Source: Methylococcales bacterium (GTDB taxonomy: Bacteria > Pseudomonadota > Gammaproteobacteria > Methylococcales > Methylomonadaceae). Taken from it: a stretch of 64,000 nt of DNA. How positions within the stretch are numbered: position 1 is the first letter of the stretch; the number at the start of each line of letters is the position of its first letter. The notes under the pieces are model-generated. The model saw only the letters and a program-made list of their open reading frames with translations. It was not told the origin of the DNA and did not search any database. The stretch spans positions 74,275-138,274 of the forward strand of contig JAUYBJ010000057.1 of NCBI GenBank assembly GCA_030693155.1. Reading direction: 5' to 3'. A program made the position numbers and the translations under genes. Below, piece after piece: positions 11,052 to 19,892 of this stretch.

Positions 11052-11300
11052 CTATTCCTTAATGCCGATAATAGAAAAAAGATGTTTACGATCATCATTA
11101 CTTAAGCTTTTTGTAAGCTGCAGTATGTTTTTTGCTATATCTTCTAAACTAAGAGTGCCAGGTACTGGCTTGATGATGATTACACCATTGTCGATCGTAA
11201 TATCTACGGCATCACCGATATTAAGGTTGCATTCCTTTAGAACATTTTGAGGTATCACAACGCCAGCGCTGTTACCCCATTTACGAATATTAGTTTCCAT
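11052..11300 (-). CDS. AbrB/MazE-family SpoVT-AbrB DNA-binding protein
   Basis: METNIRKWGNSAGVVIPQNVLKECNLNIGDAVDITIDNGVIIIKP. Confidence 0.85.
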   Translation of the reverse strand: METNIRKWGNSAGVVIPQNVLKECNLNIGDAVDITIDNGVIIIKPVPGTLSLEDIAKNILQLTKSLSNDDRKHLFSIIGIKE

Positions 11301-11373
11301 TATTCTTTATTAAGTTATACATTGTATAATTGTATTTTACAGGGAATAAAAGCCCCGTCAACATTTATATTAG

Positions 11374-12720
11374 CTATTTAATATGATTTATCAGGTAAGA
11401 TTTTACCCAAGATGTGACATCGCTCGCAGCAATAGGCCTAGATATAAAATAACCTTGCGCATATTTACAACCCATATCTTGCAATATTTGTTGTTGTTGG
11501 CCAGATTCAACACCTTCCGCAATTACCTGAAAATTAAATGTATGTGAGAGCTTAATAATCGTCTCAAGGAGTTCTTTATCTTTTTCATTCTTTGCAATGC
11601 CATTGACAAAAGCTTTGTCGATTTTTACATACTCTGCAGGAAAAGCCTTCAAATGCAATAAAGAGGAATACCCAGTACCAAAATCATCTAGCGAGAACTT
11701 AAAACCTAGCGTCTTGTACGATTGTATGGCTTCTGTGAGACGATCTACATCGTCGATAGCATCCGACTCCAGTATTTCAAATTCAAGCATCTGAGGCGTT
11801 ACAGAATGATATTTATGAAGTATCTTATTTACATCTGGTAAAAACGACTTATGAATTATCTGGGCACCAGATATATTTACGCTGACACACAGATAAATAC
11901 CTTGCAAATTCCATTCATGAATTTGTGATGCAGCTGATTCAACAACCCATAATCCCAGCTCGTACCCTACTCCATTTGATATTACCTCAGGTAAAAATGC
12001 AGCAGGCTCTAAAAGTCCTTTAACTGGATGCTTCCAACGGACTAGAGCTTCCATACCCAAAATCTTACTGTTACCTAAGTCTATTTTTGGTTGATAGTAA
12101 AGTTCCAGCTCTTTATTAACTATTGCTTGACGTAAAAGCTCACATTTATGAAATTTATTTTTTTCTACAAATGCAGATTGAGAATCATAGATCTCATATC
12201 TATTTTTACCAGACTGTTTAGCAGAATACATGGCTAAATTAGCATGACGGATGAGTATTTCAGATTTAACACCTTCGATAGGATAGATTGAAGCGCCTAT
12301 ACTTGCAGTTAAGGCAACATGTTTTTCATTATCATGTCTTACATTGGTGATGGAATTTTTCAGGTGCCTCAACATTGGCACAATATCATCGAGGGAATAT
12401 ACTGGACGAAGTAATAACAGTAATTCACCATTAGATATGCGCGAGACTATGCCACTGGCACCACAGAGATAACAGATCCTTTCCTCAATAATTTTGAGTA
12501 CCTTGTCCATGTTATTAAAACCATGAGCCTGGTTTAATTCAGTTAGATTATCAATATTCACATTACAGATCACAAAGACTTCATTTTTTTGTGATTCTTT
12601 AATGGCCAAAGCTAATTTCTCTGCAAAATGTGCAGGTGGAAACATATAAGGTAGTGATCTAGCAAAACGATACTTCTCGATCAAAGCTCGATACAGTTTC
12701 ACAACATTGAATGTCATCAT
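11374..12720 (-). CDS. GGDEF-EAL protein with degenerate GGDEF (SNGEL) and intact EAL
   Basis: EALVRW, NISGAQ, DDFGTGYSSL, VIAEGVES present; GGDEF position reads ISNGELLLLL. Start at MMTFNVVK (12720) avoids overlap with topoisomerase. Confidence 0.85.
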   Translation of the reverse strand: MMTFNVVKLYRALIEKYRFARSLPYMFPPAHFAEKLALAIKESQKNEVFVICNVNIDNLTELNQAHGFNNMDKVLKIIEERICYLCGASGIVSRISNGELLLLLRPVYSLDDIVPMLRHLKNSITNVRHDNEKHVALTASIGASIYPIEGVKSEILIRHANLAMYSAKQSGKNRYEIYDSQSAFVEKNKFHKCELLRQAIVNKELELYYQPKIDLGNSKILGMEALVRWKHPVKGLLEPAAFLPEVISNGVGYELGLWVVESAASQIHEWNLQGIYLCVSVNISGAQIIHKSFLPDVNKILHKYHSVTPQMLEFEILESDAIDDVDRLTEAIQSYKTLGFKFSLDDFGTGYSSLLHLKAFPAEYVKIDKAFVNGIAKNEKDKELLETIIKLSHTFNFQVIAEGVESGQQQQILQDMGCKYAQGYFISRPIAASDVTSWVKSYLINHIK

Positions 12721-12724
12721 ATTT

Positions 12725-14566
12725 TTAATCAACTTTTCCAAAGTCTGGTTTACCGTCTTTATTTTTATACGAAGATTTACATCCATCTTTAAAGCCAGAA
12801 CATCCCCAAAAATCATAACCAGCTTTACCTGGCTTAATACGATGAATTAATGGTTTATTACATTTGGTGCATAAATGTGTTTCAACTGCAGATCCTGATA
12901 ATGGAATACCAGCTATTTCTTTCTTAAGCGTTTCATATACATTCGATACCACAGTCTTATAGTCAGCTTTCCCATCAGCAATAGCATCCAATTCCTGTTC
13001 GACATTGCGTGTAAATTCATATTCCATAAAATCGAATTTACCTACCAAAGAATCGACAACTAACTCACCAGTTTTAGTTGGAACTAGGAATTTTCCAAGA
13101 AAACTTACATAGGCACGAGAAACAATGTTATCCATAATCGATGCATATGTGGATGGACGACCAATGCCTTCTGACTCTAACTGTTTTACAAGTGATGCTT
13201 GAGTGTAACGACTTGGAGCTTTCGTTTTTTTCTCTAGCAATTGGCCACGTGCGACATCTAGTGTGCTACCAACTAAACATACAGGAACAGGGTTTATTGG
13301 ACTAGGATCAGAATCTGATTCATCTGTTTGATCACTTTGGATCAATTTAAGCCAGCCGTTATAAATCAGTGTGCGGCCACGACCTTCAAATTCTAAAGAT
13401 TTGCCATTAATAGTGACAGGTTGCAAGGAATCAAGTTTAACCGTACGAACTGCATACCGTGCGTCAGCCAGCTGACAGGCAATAGCTCTCAACCGAATAA
13501 GTTTATATAAAGCACGTTGCTCATCATTCTCTCCTGCCACCTCAACATCCCAGTGTGTAGGTGTTATTGCAGGATGACCTTCTTGTGCGTTTTCCGAAAC
13601 TTTATATTTTCTGAATTTGTCGGCCATGACTAAATCCAAACCATTAGCAATAGCTCTAATATCGTCTAATGAATCAAGTGAAACATTCGGATTATCAGTA
13701 CGGTGATATGTAATATGTCCTTGTTCATACAGTTTTTGGGCTGCATCCATTGTGGCCGTTGGATTAAGATTTAATGTAACGCTAGCTGCTTGCTGCAAAG
13801 TGGATGTAGTAAATGGAGGTGGAGGACTACGGGTTTCTTCACTTTCCTCGCAAGATTTAACAGTTACTGATTTAACCTCTGACACAGCAAGTGCAACAGA
13901 TTTATCCATGAAGTATGGATTATCATCAGTAGCGAAATTAGGTTTTATAAGCCACTCTGCGCTCCATTCTTTATTCGATTCTATATCTTTTAAAAATAAT
14001 GAAGCGCCAAAATGCGTAGTTGTTTTAAATGCAGATATAGCACGCTCTCGCTCAACTACAAGACGCACAGCTGGACTTTGTACACGGCCAGCAGAAAGCT
14101 TAGATCCAGTTCTATTGCTAAGTTCTGGGCTTACTGTGTAGCCTACAAGCCTATCTAAAGACCTTCTTGCATCTTGCGCATGTACACGTTTAATATCGAT
14201 TCTACGTGGTGAAGCAAGTGCTGCTTTAACAGTAGACTCTGTAATTTCATTAAAAGTAACTCGCAGCGGATTTATTAATCCTAAACATTCTTGCAAATGC
14301 CAACTGATACTTTCACCTTCTCGATCAGGATCCGTTGCGAGATAAACGGTATCTGCCTGCTTTGCTAATTTCTTTAATTTAGAAACAACGTTAGCGCCTT
14401 TATCGGTTAATTCGTACTCAGGTAGAAAACTAGGAGCTTCCACACCCATTCTTGCTTTTGGCAAATCTCTTACGTGACCGTAACAAGGAGCAATCGTCCA
14501 ATCACTACCAAGAATGCTTGAAAGTAGTGTCATTTTGCCTGGTGATTCAATAATCATGAGTTTCAT
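12725..14566 (-). CDS. Type IA DNA topoisomerase
   Basis: Toprim LMIIESPGK, YLATDPDREGE, active-site region ITYHRTDNPNVS, GIGRPSTYASIM, C-terminal zinc finger LCTKCNKPL; start at MKLMIIE. Confidence 0.93.
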   Translation of the reverse strand: MKLMIIESPGKMTLLSSILGSDWTIAPCYGHVRDLPKARMGVEAPSFLPEYELTDKGANVVSKLKKLAKQADTVYLATDPDREGESISWHLQECLGLINPLRVTFNEITESTVKAALASPRRIDIKRVHAQDARRSLDRLVGYTVSPELSNRTGSKLSAGRVQSPAVRLVVERERAISAFKTTTHFGASLFLKDIESNKEWSAEWLIKPNFATDDNPYFMDKSVALAVSEVKSVTVKSCEESEETRSPPPPFTTSTLQQAASVTLNLNPTATMDAAQKLYEQGHITYHRTDNPNVSLDSLDDIRAIANGLDLVMADKFRKYKVSENAQEGHPAITPTHWDVEVAGENDEQRALYKLIRLRAIACQLADARYAVRTVKLDSLQPVTINGKSLEFEGRGRTLIYNGWLKLIQSDQTDESDSDPSPINPVPVCLVGSTLDVARGQLLEKKTKAPSRYTQASLVKQLESEGIGRPSTYASIMDNIVSRAYVSFLGKFLVPTKTGELVVDSLVGKFDFMEYEFTRNVEQELDAIADGKADYKTVVSNVYETLKKEIAGIPLSGSAVETHLCTKCNKPLIHRIKPGKAGYDFWGCSGFKDGCKSSYKNKDGKPDFGKVD

Positions 14567-14577
14567 AAAATACCTTT

Positions 14578-15273
14578 TTAATTTTCCCAACCAGTTACGT
14601 TAGATGGTGCGTTTTTTACATCATTTAAGTTAAATTTGTTCTTTGGATTTTTGGCCGTTTTATACACGGCACGACTTACTTGGACTGATCTATTACGCTG
14701 TTTTTCGGTTCCTACATTTAATTTTGGTACGACATAGGAACCAGCGGTAACAACCTTACTTACATAACCATTTTTAAAACCATTGGTAAAATTACCTGTG
14801 TTATAAGCACTTATGGCCGCGTACAAAGCCTCACGTCCTGGCCCATATTTTCTTTGAGCACTTTGATAAAAATCGACTAGAACCTTTGATGCACCAGATA
14901 GATTTTTACAGGGTTCAAAAGCATCGTACAAAGACATATTCAGCCTAGCTAAATTACGATTATTTAACTGACCCAAACCAATATCGATCACGTGACCATC
15001 TGCAATTAAACTATTAGAAATCTGGATAGCTTCCTCGACCGATGATGGATAATAGGTTTTATGTACCCTATCCTTTTTAGGAATATCCCAATCGCCGTTA
15101 TCACCAATAATCAAATAATTACCACGTGATTCATGACTAACGATTGCACCCATAGTTTGAGGGTGTACCTCTGGCGCACATGTAGATAATAAATCTTCAA
15201 TAGGATAAGAACTCTCATTAGCTAATAGTTGATTTGAGAAAAACAACAATCCAATAAATATTGATATTTTCAA
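14578..15273 (-). CDS. VirB1-like lytic transglycosylase
   Basis: Signal peptide, GAIVSHESRGNYLI, GLGQLNNRN, AISAYNTGNF. Confidence 0.85.
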   Translation of the reverse strand: MKISIFIGLLFFSNQLLANESSYPIEDLLSTCAPEVHPQTMGAIVSHESRGNYLIIGDNGDWDIPKKDRVHKTYYPSSVEEAIQISNSLIADGHVIDIGLGQLNNRNLARLNMSLYDAFEPCKNLSGASKVLVDFYQSAQRKYGPGREALYAAISAYNTGNFTNGFKNGYVSKVVTAGSYVVPKLNVGTEKQRNRSVQVSRAVYKTAKNPKNKFNLNDVKNAPSNVTGWEN

Positions 15274-15285
15274 AACAAATCCTTT

Positions 15286-16944
15286 TTAGATCTCTAAGGC
15301 TAATTGTTCTTTAACCTTTTCTTTAACTACGCCCTTGCCCTCACTGTAATTAACAACAGCTGAACGGCCAAGAGTAAGTTGTTTGTCTAAGTTGACTGAT
15401 TTATGTGCTATACCTACAGATTTGCCAATATCCTGAATAAAGTAGCCTTTCTCAACAGCCACAATTGAGCCAGAATAATTACCAGTATTTTCATTAGCCA
15501 TTTTAAGGATTGTAACCACCTCTTTACTGATGGTTAGCACTTCATCAGGCAGATCAACTGGAACAGACTCGCGCCTGGTACTTTTCCCTGAAAACACATT
15601 TAAAGTGTTACCAACCTCTTGGCCTAGGTCTTTAAATGGGGAGTAGACAACACTTTGCCCTAATACTTCATGTGCAATCGTATTGGATAAACCCTCTATA
15701 AGATGTTCTGGTACTTGCTTGATACGGGCATGCTCTGCAGCCGTAAGTTGACGTAATAAATCAGGATCATCAGGATGTTGAATTTTTGGATCTGTAGATC
15801 TTACCTTGGCATAGCCTTTGGTTAATGTACCAATATGTTCACTATCAGCATCAAAGACCTGCATTTTAAAATTTTTCCCTTCGGCAAGATCGCGCACCTG
15901 CTTATCTTTAAGACCTTGCATTTTGCTCCAACGTGGATCGTTCTGATCAATGTCATCTAAAACATCACCTAAACGCATTACTTTTACATCAGGGGCAATC
16001 AACTGCGAAAAATCAAACTCAATACCATGAGTTACGGCCACCATAACCCAACGATCTCTATTTTCGAGAGTGCCCCATTCCTTGCCATTTAAAATGCGCT
16101 CATGCGTGTTGTAACCCATGTCTTTAAGCTGATTGCGCAAAATATCTGCGCTTGCTGAATTAGCATAAGGAGGTACGTTTTCTAGGACTACGATCACTGG
16201 GTTAGTTTTACTTAAAATAACAAGAGCACTCACCACTAAATGCCCTACTTCGGGGTGCGCCTCTGGATGTACAAGGCCTCTTTTTGCCATACCTGCTTTT
16301 GATGCACCACTACATGGCAAACCCATAATTAGCACTTCGGTACGTGGAATATTTGCTAAACCTCGTTCATCAAATGCCAATTCCTGCATCGGTGCTGCAA
16401 AAGCCTTTGTAGTATCTGACCAAGCATCATTATGTATGGCTGCATGTTCTAATAACTCTTCTCTAATCTCATTTGCGAAAGCCAACTTACTTTCAATACC
16501 AGCCGCTTTAAGACCAGAATGAATTGCATGATCTAAAATTCCACCACCATGCGAAAGACTTCCTAACGCAATGCTTTCACCAGTTTCTAATTTATTTTTT
16601 AAACGTTTGTAACGCTCTTGTTTCTTTAATTCAGAAGCAAGTGGCACCAGATAGATTTGCCCTTCTTTCACCGCCACTCTAATTGAAGACATCCCATCAA
16701 AAATAGCCAATAATTCACGGCTATTTATATCGATGACAGGATTAAGTGATTCACCAGACTTTTTTGATGATACTACTCTGGATCCATCCTGATTAGCTTG
16801 CAACACAATAGTTTGACCTTCAACATGAATATCAAACCTTTGACCAGGTGCAAAGCCAGCTTTAGCCGTTTGTGAACCTTCTAACCATACGCGAGGTGCA
16901 CCCTTATTTTGACCAATCTTTTTTATATAATAACCATCAAGCAT
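15286..16944 (-). CDS. C5-cytosine DNA methyltransferase with C-terminal KfrB-like domain
   Basis: Catalytic MGLPCSGASKAG, VVLENVPPY; C-term YSGSIVAVEKGYFIQDIGKSVGIAHK...VNYSEGKGVV. Confidence 0.85.
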   Translation of the reverse strand: MLDGYYIKKIGQNKGAPRVWLEGSQTAKAGFAPGQRFDIHVEGQTIVLQANQDGSRVVSSKKSGESLNPVIDINSRELLAIFDGMSSIRVAVKEGQIYLVPLASELKKQERYKRLKNKLETGESIALGSLSHGGGILDHAIHSGLKAAGIESKLAFANEIREELLEHAAIHNDAWSDTTKAFAAPMQELAFDERGLANIPRTEVLIMGLPCSGASKAGMAKRGLVHPEAHPEVGHLVVSALVILSKTNPVIVVLENVPPYANSASADILRNQLKDMGYNTHERILNGKEWGTLENRDRWVMVAVTHGIEFDFSQLIAPDVKVMRLGDVLDDIDQNDPRWSKMQGLKDKQVRDLAEGKNFKMQVFDADSEHIGTLTKGYAKVRSTDPKIQHPDDPDLLRQLTAAEHARIKQVPEHLIEGLSNTIAHEVLGQSVVYSPFKDLGQEVGNTLNVFSGKSTRRESVPVDLPDEVLTISKEVVTILKMANENTGNYSGSIVAVEKGYFIQDIGKSVGIAHKSVNLDKQLTLGRSAVVNYSEGKGVVKEKVKEQLALEI

Positions 16945-16964
16945 TTTAATAATCCTATCGTCAA

Positions 16965-19424
16965 TTATTGACCAACTACTGAACCTAACTTACCGTCTGC
17001 ATCGTAAGCCACTAAATAATCCTGACCTACAGCTACAGGCGCAGTTAATCTAGCCTGGCGATGGATAACCGCATTGCCATATCCTGTATCTTGTACAACG
17101 TAACCGCTATCTATCAATACAATAACGCCGTAATTTTTGGATAATTTTTCAGCGTCTTGCAATTTGACTTCATAACCAAAGTTTTTAAGTGCTTTCTTAA
17201 TCACTTGTTTTTTACGCGCTGAAATAACAACAAACTCACCTGCATAACGAACATTCTTATATGCAGAGGAATCAATTAAACGTAGGCTTACAGAGAATTC
17301 GTCCTGTAGATCGATGTCGTCTGAATTTCGACTCTTTAATGAAAACTGATTTGTGATAGAGAATGGCCCTTTAGATTTAATAACTTGATCTTTATCTAAA
17401 AAGTCGTAAAGACTTTCTTTGGCCACCAATACACCATCAACAACACGCTCTTGTTTTATCAAAGCATATACAGGAGGCAATAACTCACGGTCTTTTAGAT
17501 TTAACCAGACCTTAAGAGTGCCAGAAGCGTCTTTTTCAACCAAAAGCATCGCCCAAACAAAAGCAGATCCTTGGTTGGATTCCATTTCAATAGAGCATCT
17601 AACTGGAGGTGCTATTTCTGCCCTTGATTGAAATACTGGCATTTCATAATAGCGAAGTTTCTTACCTTTAATAGGTGCAAATCCAGATGCTTTTAGGATT
17701 ACATCGGTGGGCGGTAATGATAAAAGTTCATCTGGTGTCATTAGTTCACGGCCAGCCATTTGTGTTGATAAACTTACTTGGCCAAGTGCATGCGTAGTTC
17801 TAGATCCAGAGTGATTACGTGTTTCATATTCGACGGTTTTTTTACCCAGCATTTCACTTAATGGTTTTGCTTCATCCATGGTGTTAGGTGCATACGCAAT
17901 TCTCAGATGACAGCCTGCAGATACAGACTCTTTATCTCCATAAGCTTCTTTGAGCTGCACCATGTCTTGAATAATCATTACTGCTTTAAGGCCATAGCCT
18001 GCGATATAAGCTAAACCATCTTGAAGTACATCAAGCTTACGCAATGAAGGCAATTCATCCATCATAAGCAGTAAACGATGTTTGTAACCTTCAATAGATT
18101 TGCCACCTTCAAATTTCATTTCTTCGGTTAATCTACGGATCACAAATGCAAAAAATAGGCGTGATAACGGACGTAAACGCTCTTTATCAGCAGGAGGCAC
18201 AATGTAATAACAAGAAACTGGTTGTGTTAGGTTCATTAGGTCACGAACCCTGAAATCAGATACTGCCACATTCATAGCAACAATAGGTTCTGTGAATAAA
18301 CCAAGTTTAGTGACTGCCGAAGAAATAACCGAGCCTAATTCCTTCTCTTCTTTTTTAAGCATTTCAGAAGCAACTAGCATAACCTCTGGGTGAGTTCTGG
18401 TAGGCCTGCCGCCTTCATCGCGCCAGCCCATTTTACCGTCTGGATCATGTTCATAACCCAACATAAAAGATAGCATTTGCTTTACGTCTTCAAATGAACT
18501 ATCAGCAATGAATTTAGCTGCTGCAGTTAAACTTCTGTCAGTAGAGCCGCCTGAATAAACTGTATGTAGGAATACACCAGTTAATAACTTGTAGCTAGTT
18601 GATACCCAGTGATCTTCCATGCCTTTTGCATCTGGATCCGCTACCATGGCAGCGATATTTTGTGCATCACGTACATCATCAAGCGTCCATACTCGTATTT
18701 CATCTAATGGATTCCACCTGGCCGCCGTACCATCTTTGCAAGTTGGATTAAAATTAAGAATTAGTTGTCCTGCTTTGTGACGGAAACCTGCGGTAAGTGC
18801 AAAGTTTTCCATTTTGACATCGTGAACCAATGTTGAAAAACGCCAGCTCAATAATGTTGGGAGTACCACACCTACACCCTTACCTGATCTTGTCGGTGCA
18901 GCCATTAATACATGTGTTTTTTGATCATCACGCAAAATAATACGTATTACACGACCAAATAACCTTCCTGCCAGTGTTTTATCTTGAATATCAACAGAGC
19001 CAACACAAACACCATCTTTAGATATAAGGCCAGTATCACGGATCTCTTTATCGGTTGCCCAATGTGCGGAGCCATGTAAATTATCTGGTGTACCTTTATT
19101 ACGTGTACGTAAATAATTAATAAAAGCACATAGCAGTATAGATAGAGCTATACCGCCATTAAAGACATACATGCCTTGTGAAAGAACTTCATCAATAATG
19201 CCCTTCTCTTCTGACCATCTAAATGTCCAGGTAAGCCATGACCAAGGTTCATATATTGAAACACCAAAGAACGAAAATAAAGGCACCCCAAGGGCGGATT
19301 GATAGCTAAAATTAGAAGCTTCATATTGCGTTGCTACCCAAGAGGATAAAAGCAAACAAATAATAAATAGGGCTATTACCCACCACGCGATTGAATCGGA
19401 ATTTCTTTTTTTGTCATCGGCCAT
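16965..19424 (-). CDS. Type IV coupling protein (VirD4/TraG) with extra C-terminal KfrB-like extension
   Basis: Walker A MAAPTRSGKGVGVVLPTLLSW, LLMMDELPSL; C-term YGVIVLIDSGYVVQDTGYGNAVIHRQARLTAPVAVGQDYLVAYDADGK. Confidence 0.92.
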   Translation of the reverse strand: MADDKKRNSDSIAWWVIALFIICLLLSSWVATQYEASNFSYQSALGVPLFSFFGVSIYEPWSWLTWTFRWSEEKGIIDEVLSQGMYVFNGGIALSILLCAFINYLRTRNKGTPDNLHGSAHWATDKEIRDTGLISKDGVCVGSVDIQDKTLAGRLFGRVIRIILRDDQKTHVLMAAPTRSGKGVGVVLPTLLSWRFSTLVHDVKMENFALTAGFRHKAGQLILNFNPTCKDGTAARWNPLDEIRVWTLDDVRDAQNIAAMVADPDAKGMEDHWVSTSYKLLTGVFLHTVYSGGSTDRSLTAAAKFIADSSFEDVKQMLSFMLGYEHDPDGKMGWRDEGGRPTRTHPEVMLVASEMLKKEEKELGSVISSAVTKLGLFTEPIVAMNVAVSDFRVRDLMNLTQPVSCYYIVPPADKERLRPLSRLFFAFVIRRLTEEMKFEGGKSIEGYKHRLLLMMDELPSLRKLDVLQDGLAYIAGYGLKAVMIIQDMVQLKEAYGDKESVSAGCHLRIAYAPNTMDEAKPLSEMLGKKTVEYETRNHSGSRTTHALGQVSLSTQMAGRELMTPDELLSLPPTDVILKASGFAPIKGKKLRYYEMPVFQSRAEIAPPVRCSIEMESNQGSAFVWAMLLVEKDASGTLKVWLNLKDRELLPPVYALIKQERVVDGVLVAKESLYDFLDKDQVIKSKGPFSITNQFSLKSRNSDDIDLQDEFSVSLRLIDSSAYKNVRYAGEFVVISARKKQVIKKALKNFGYEVKLQDAEKLSKNYGVIVLIDSGYVVQDTGYGNAVIHRQARLTAPVAVGQDYLVAYDADGKLGSVVGQ

Positions 19425-19456
19425 TCAATATACCTATATGTTCATTAAATATCTAA

Positions 19457-19816
19457 TTACCAATTAGAAAGACCGTTTTTTGTGGTTTCACGAATAACAG
19501 TTTTGACCTGATCGGATAATGGTGATTTATTAAGATAAAATACATCACATGCAGCAATACTTCTTAAACAATCACCATATTTTGGATCATCAAAGTTTTC
19601 ACGGAAAGAATTCTCATTGTGATCACCCAGATGCACCAGTATTGTTTCATGACCTCTTAAAAATCTGACTGTATCAACAATATTAAGCTCAATATCTTTT
19701 GATATTTGTGAGCGTTCGTATGTCAATCTTTTTTCCAGATTTGCATTATTAGTCATTAACCTACTAATAATGCTGTCTTTCTCTATTAACAATTGCCTTA
19801 AATCCTTATTGGTCAT
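19457..19816 (-). CDS. Hypothetical protein, 119 aa
   Basis: ORF in operon context. Confidence 0.5.
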   Translation of the reverse strand: MTNKDLRQLLIEKDSIISRLMTNNANLEKRLTYERSQISKDIELNIVDTVRFLRGHETILVHLGDHNENSFRENFDDPKYGDCLRSIAACDVFYLNKSPLSDQVKTVIRETTKNGLSNW

Positions 19817-19892
19817 TCTTGCCCCTCAATTAAGATGAAATGCAATTGTACAATAAATAATTATATATTTAATAATTTATTTTAATTAAAAC

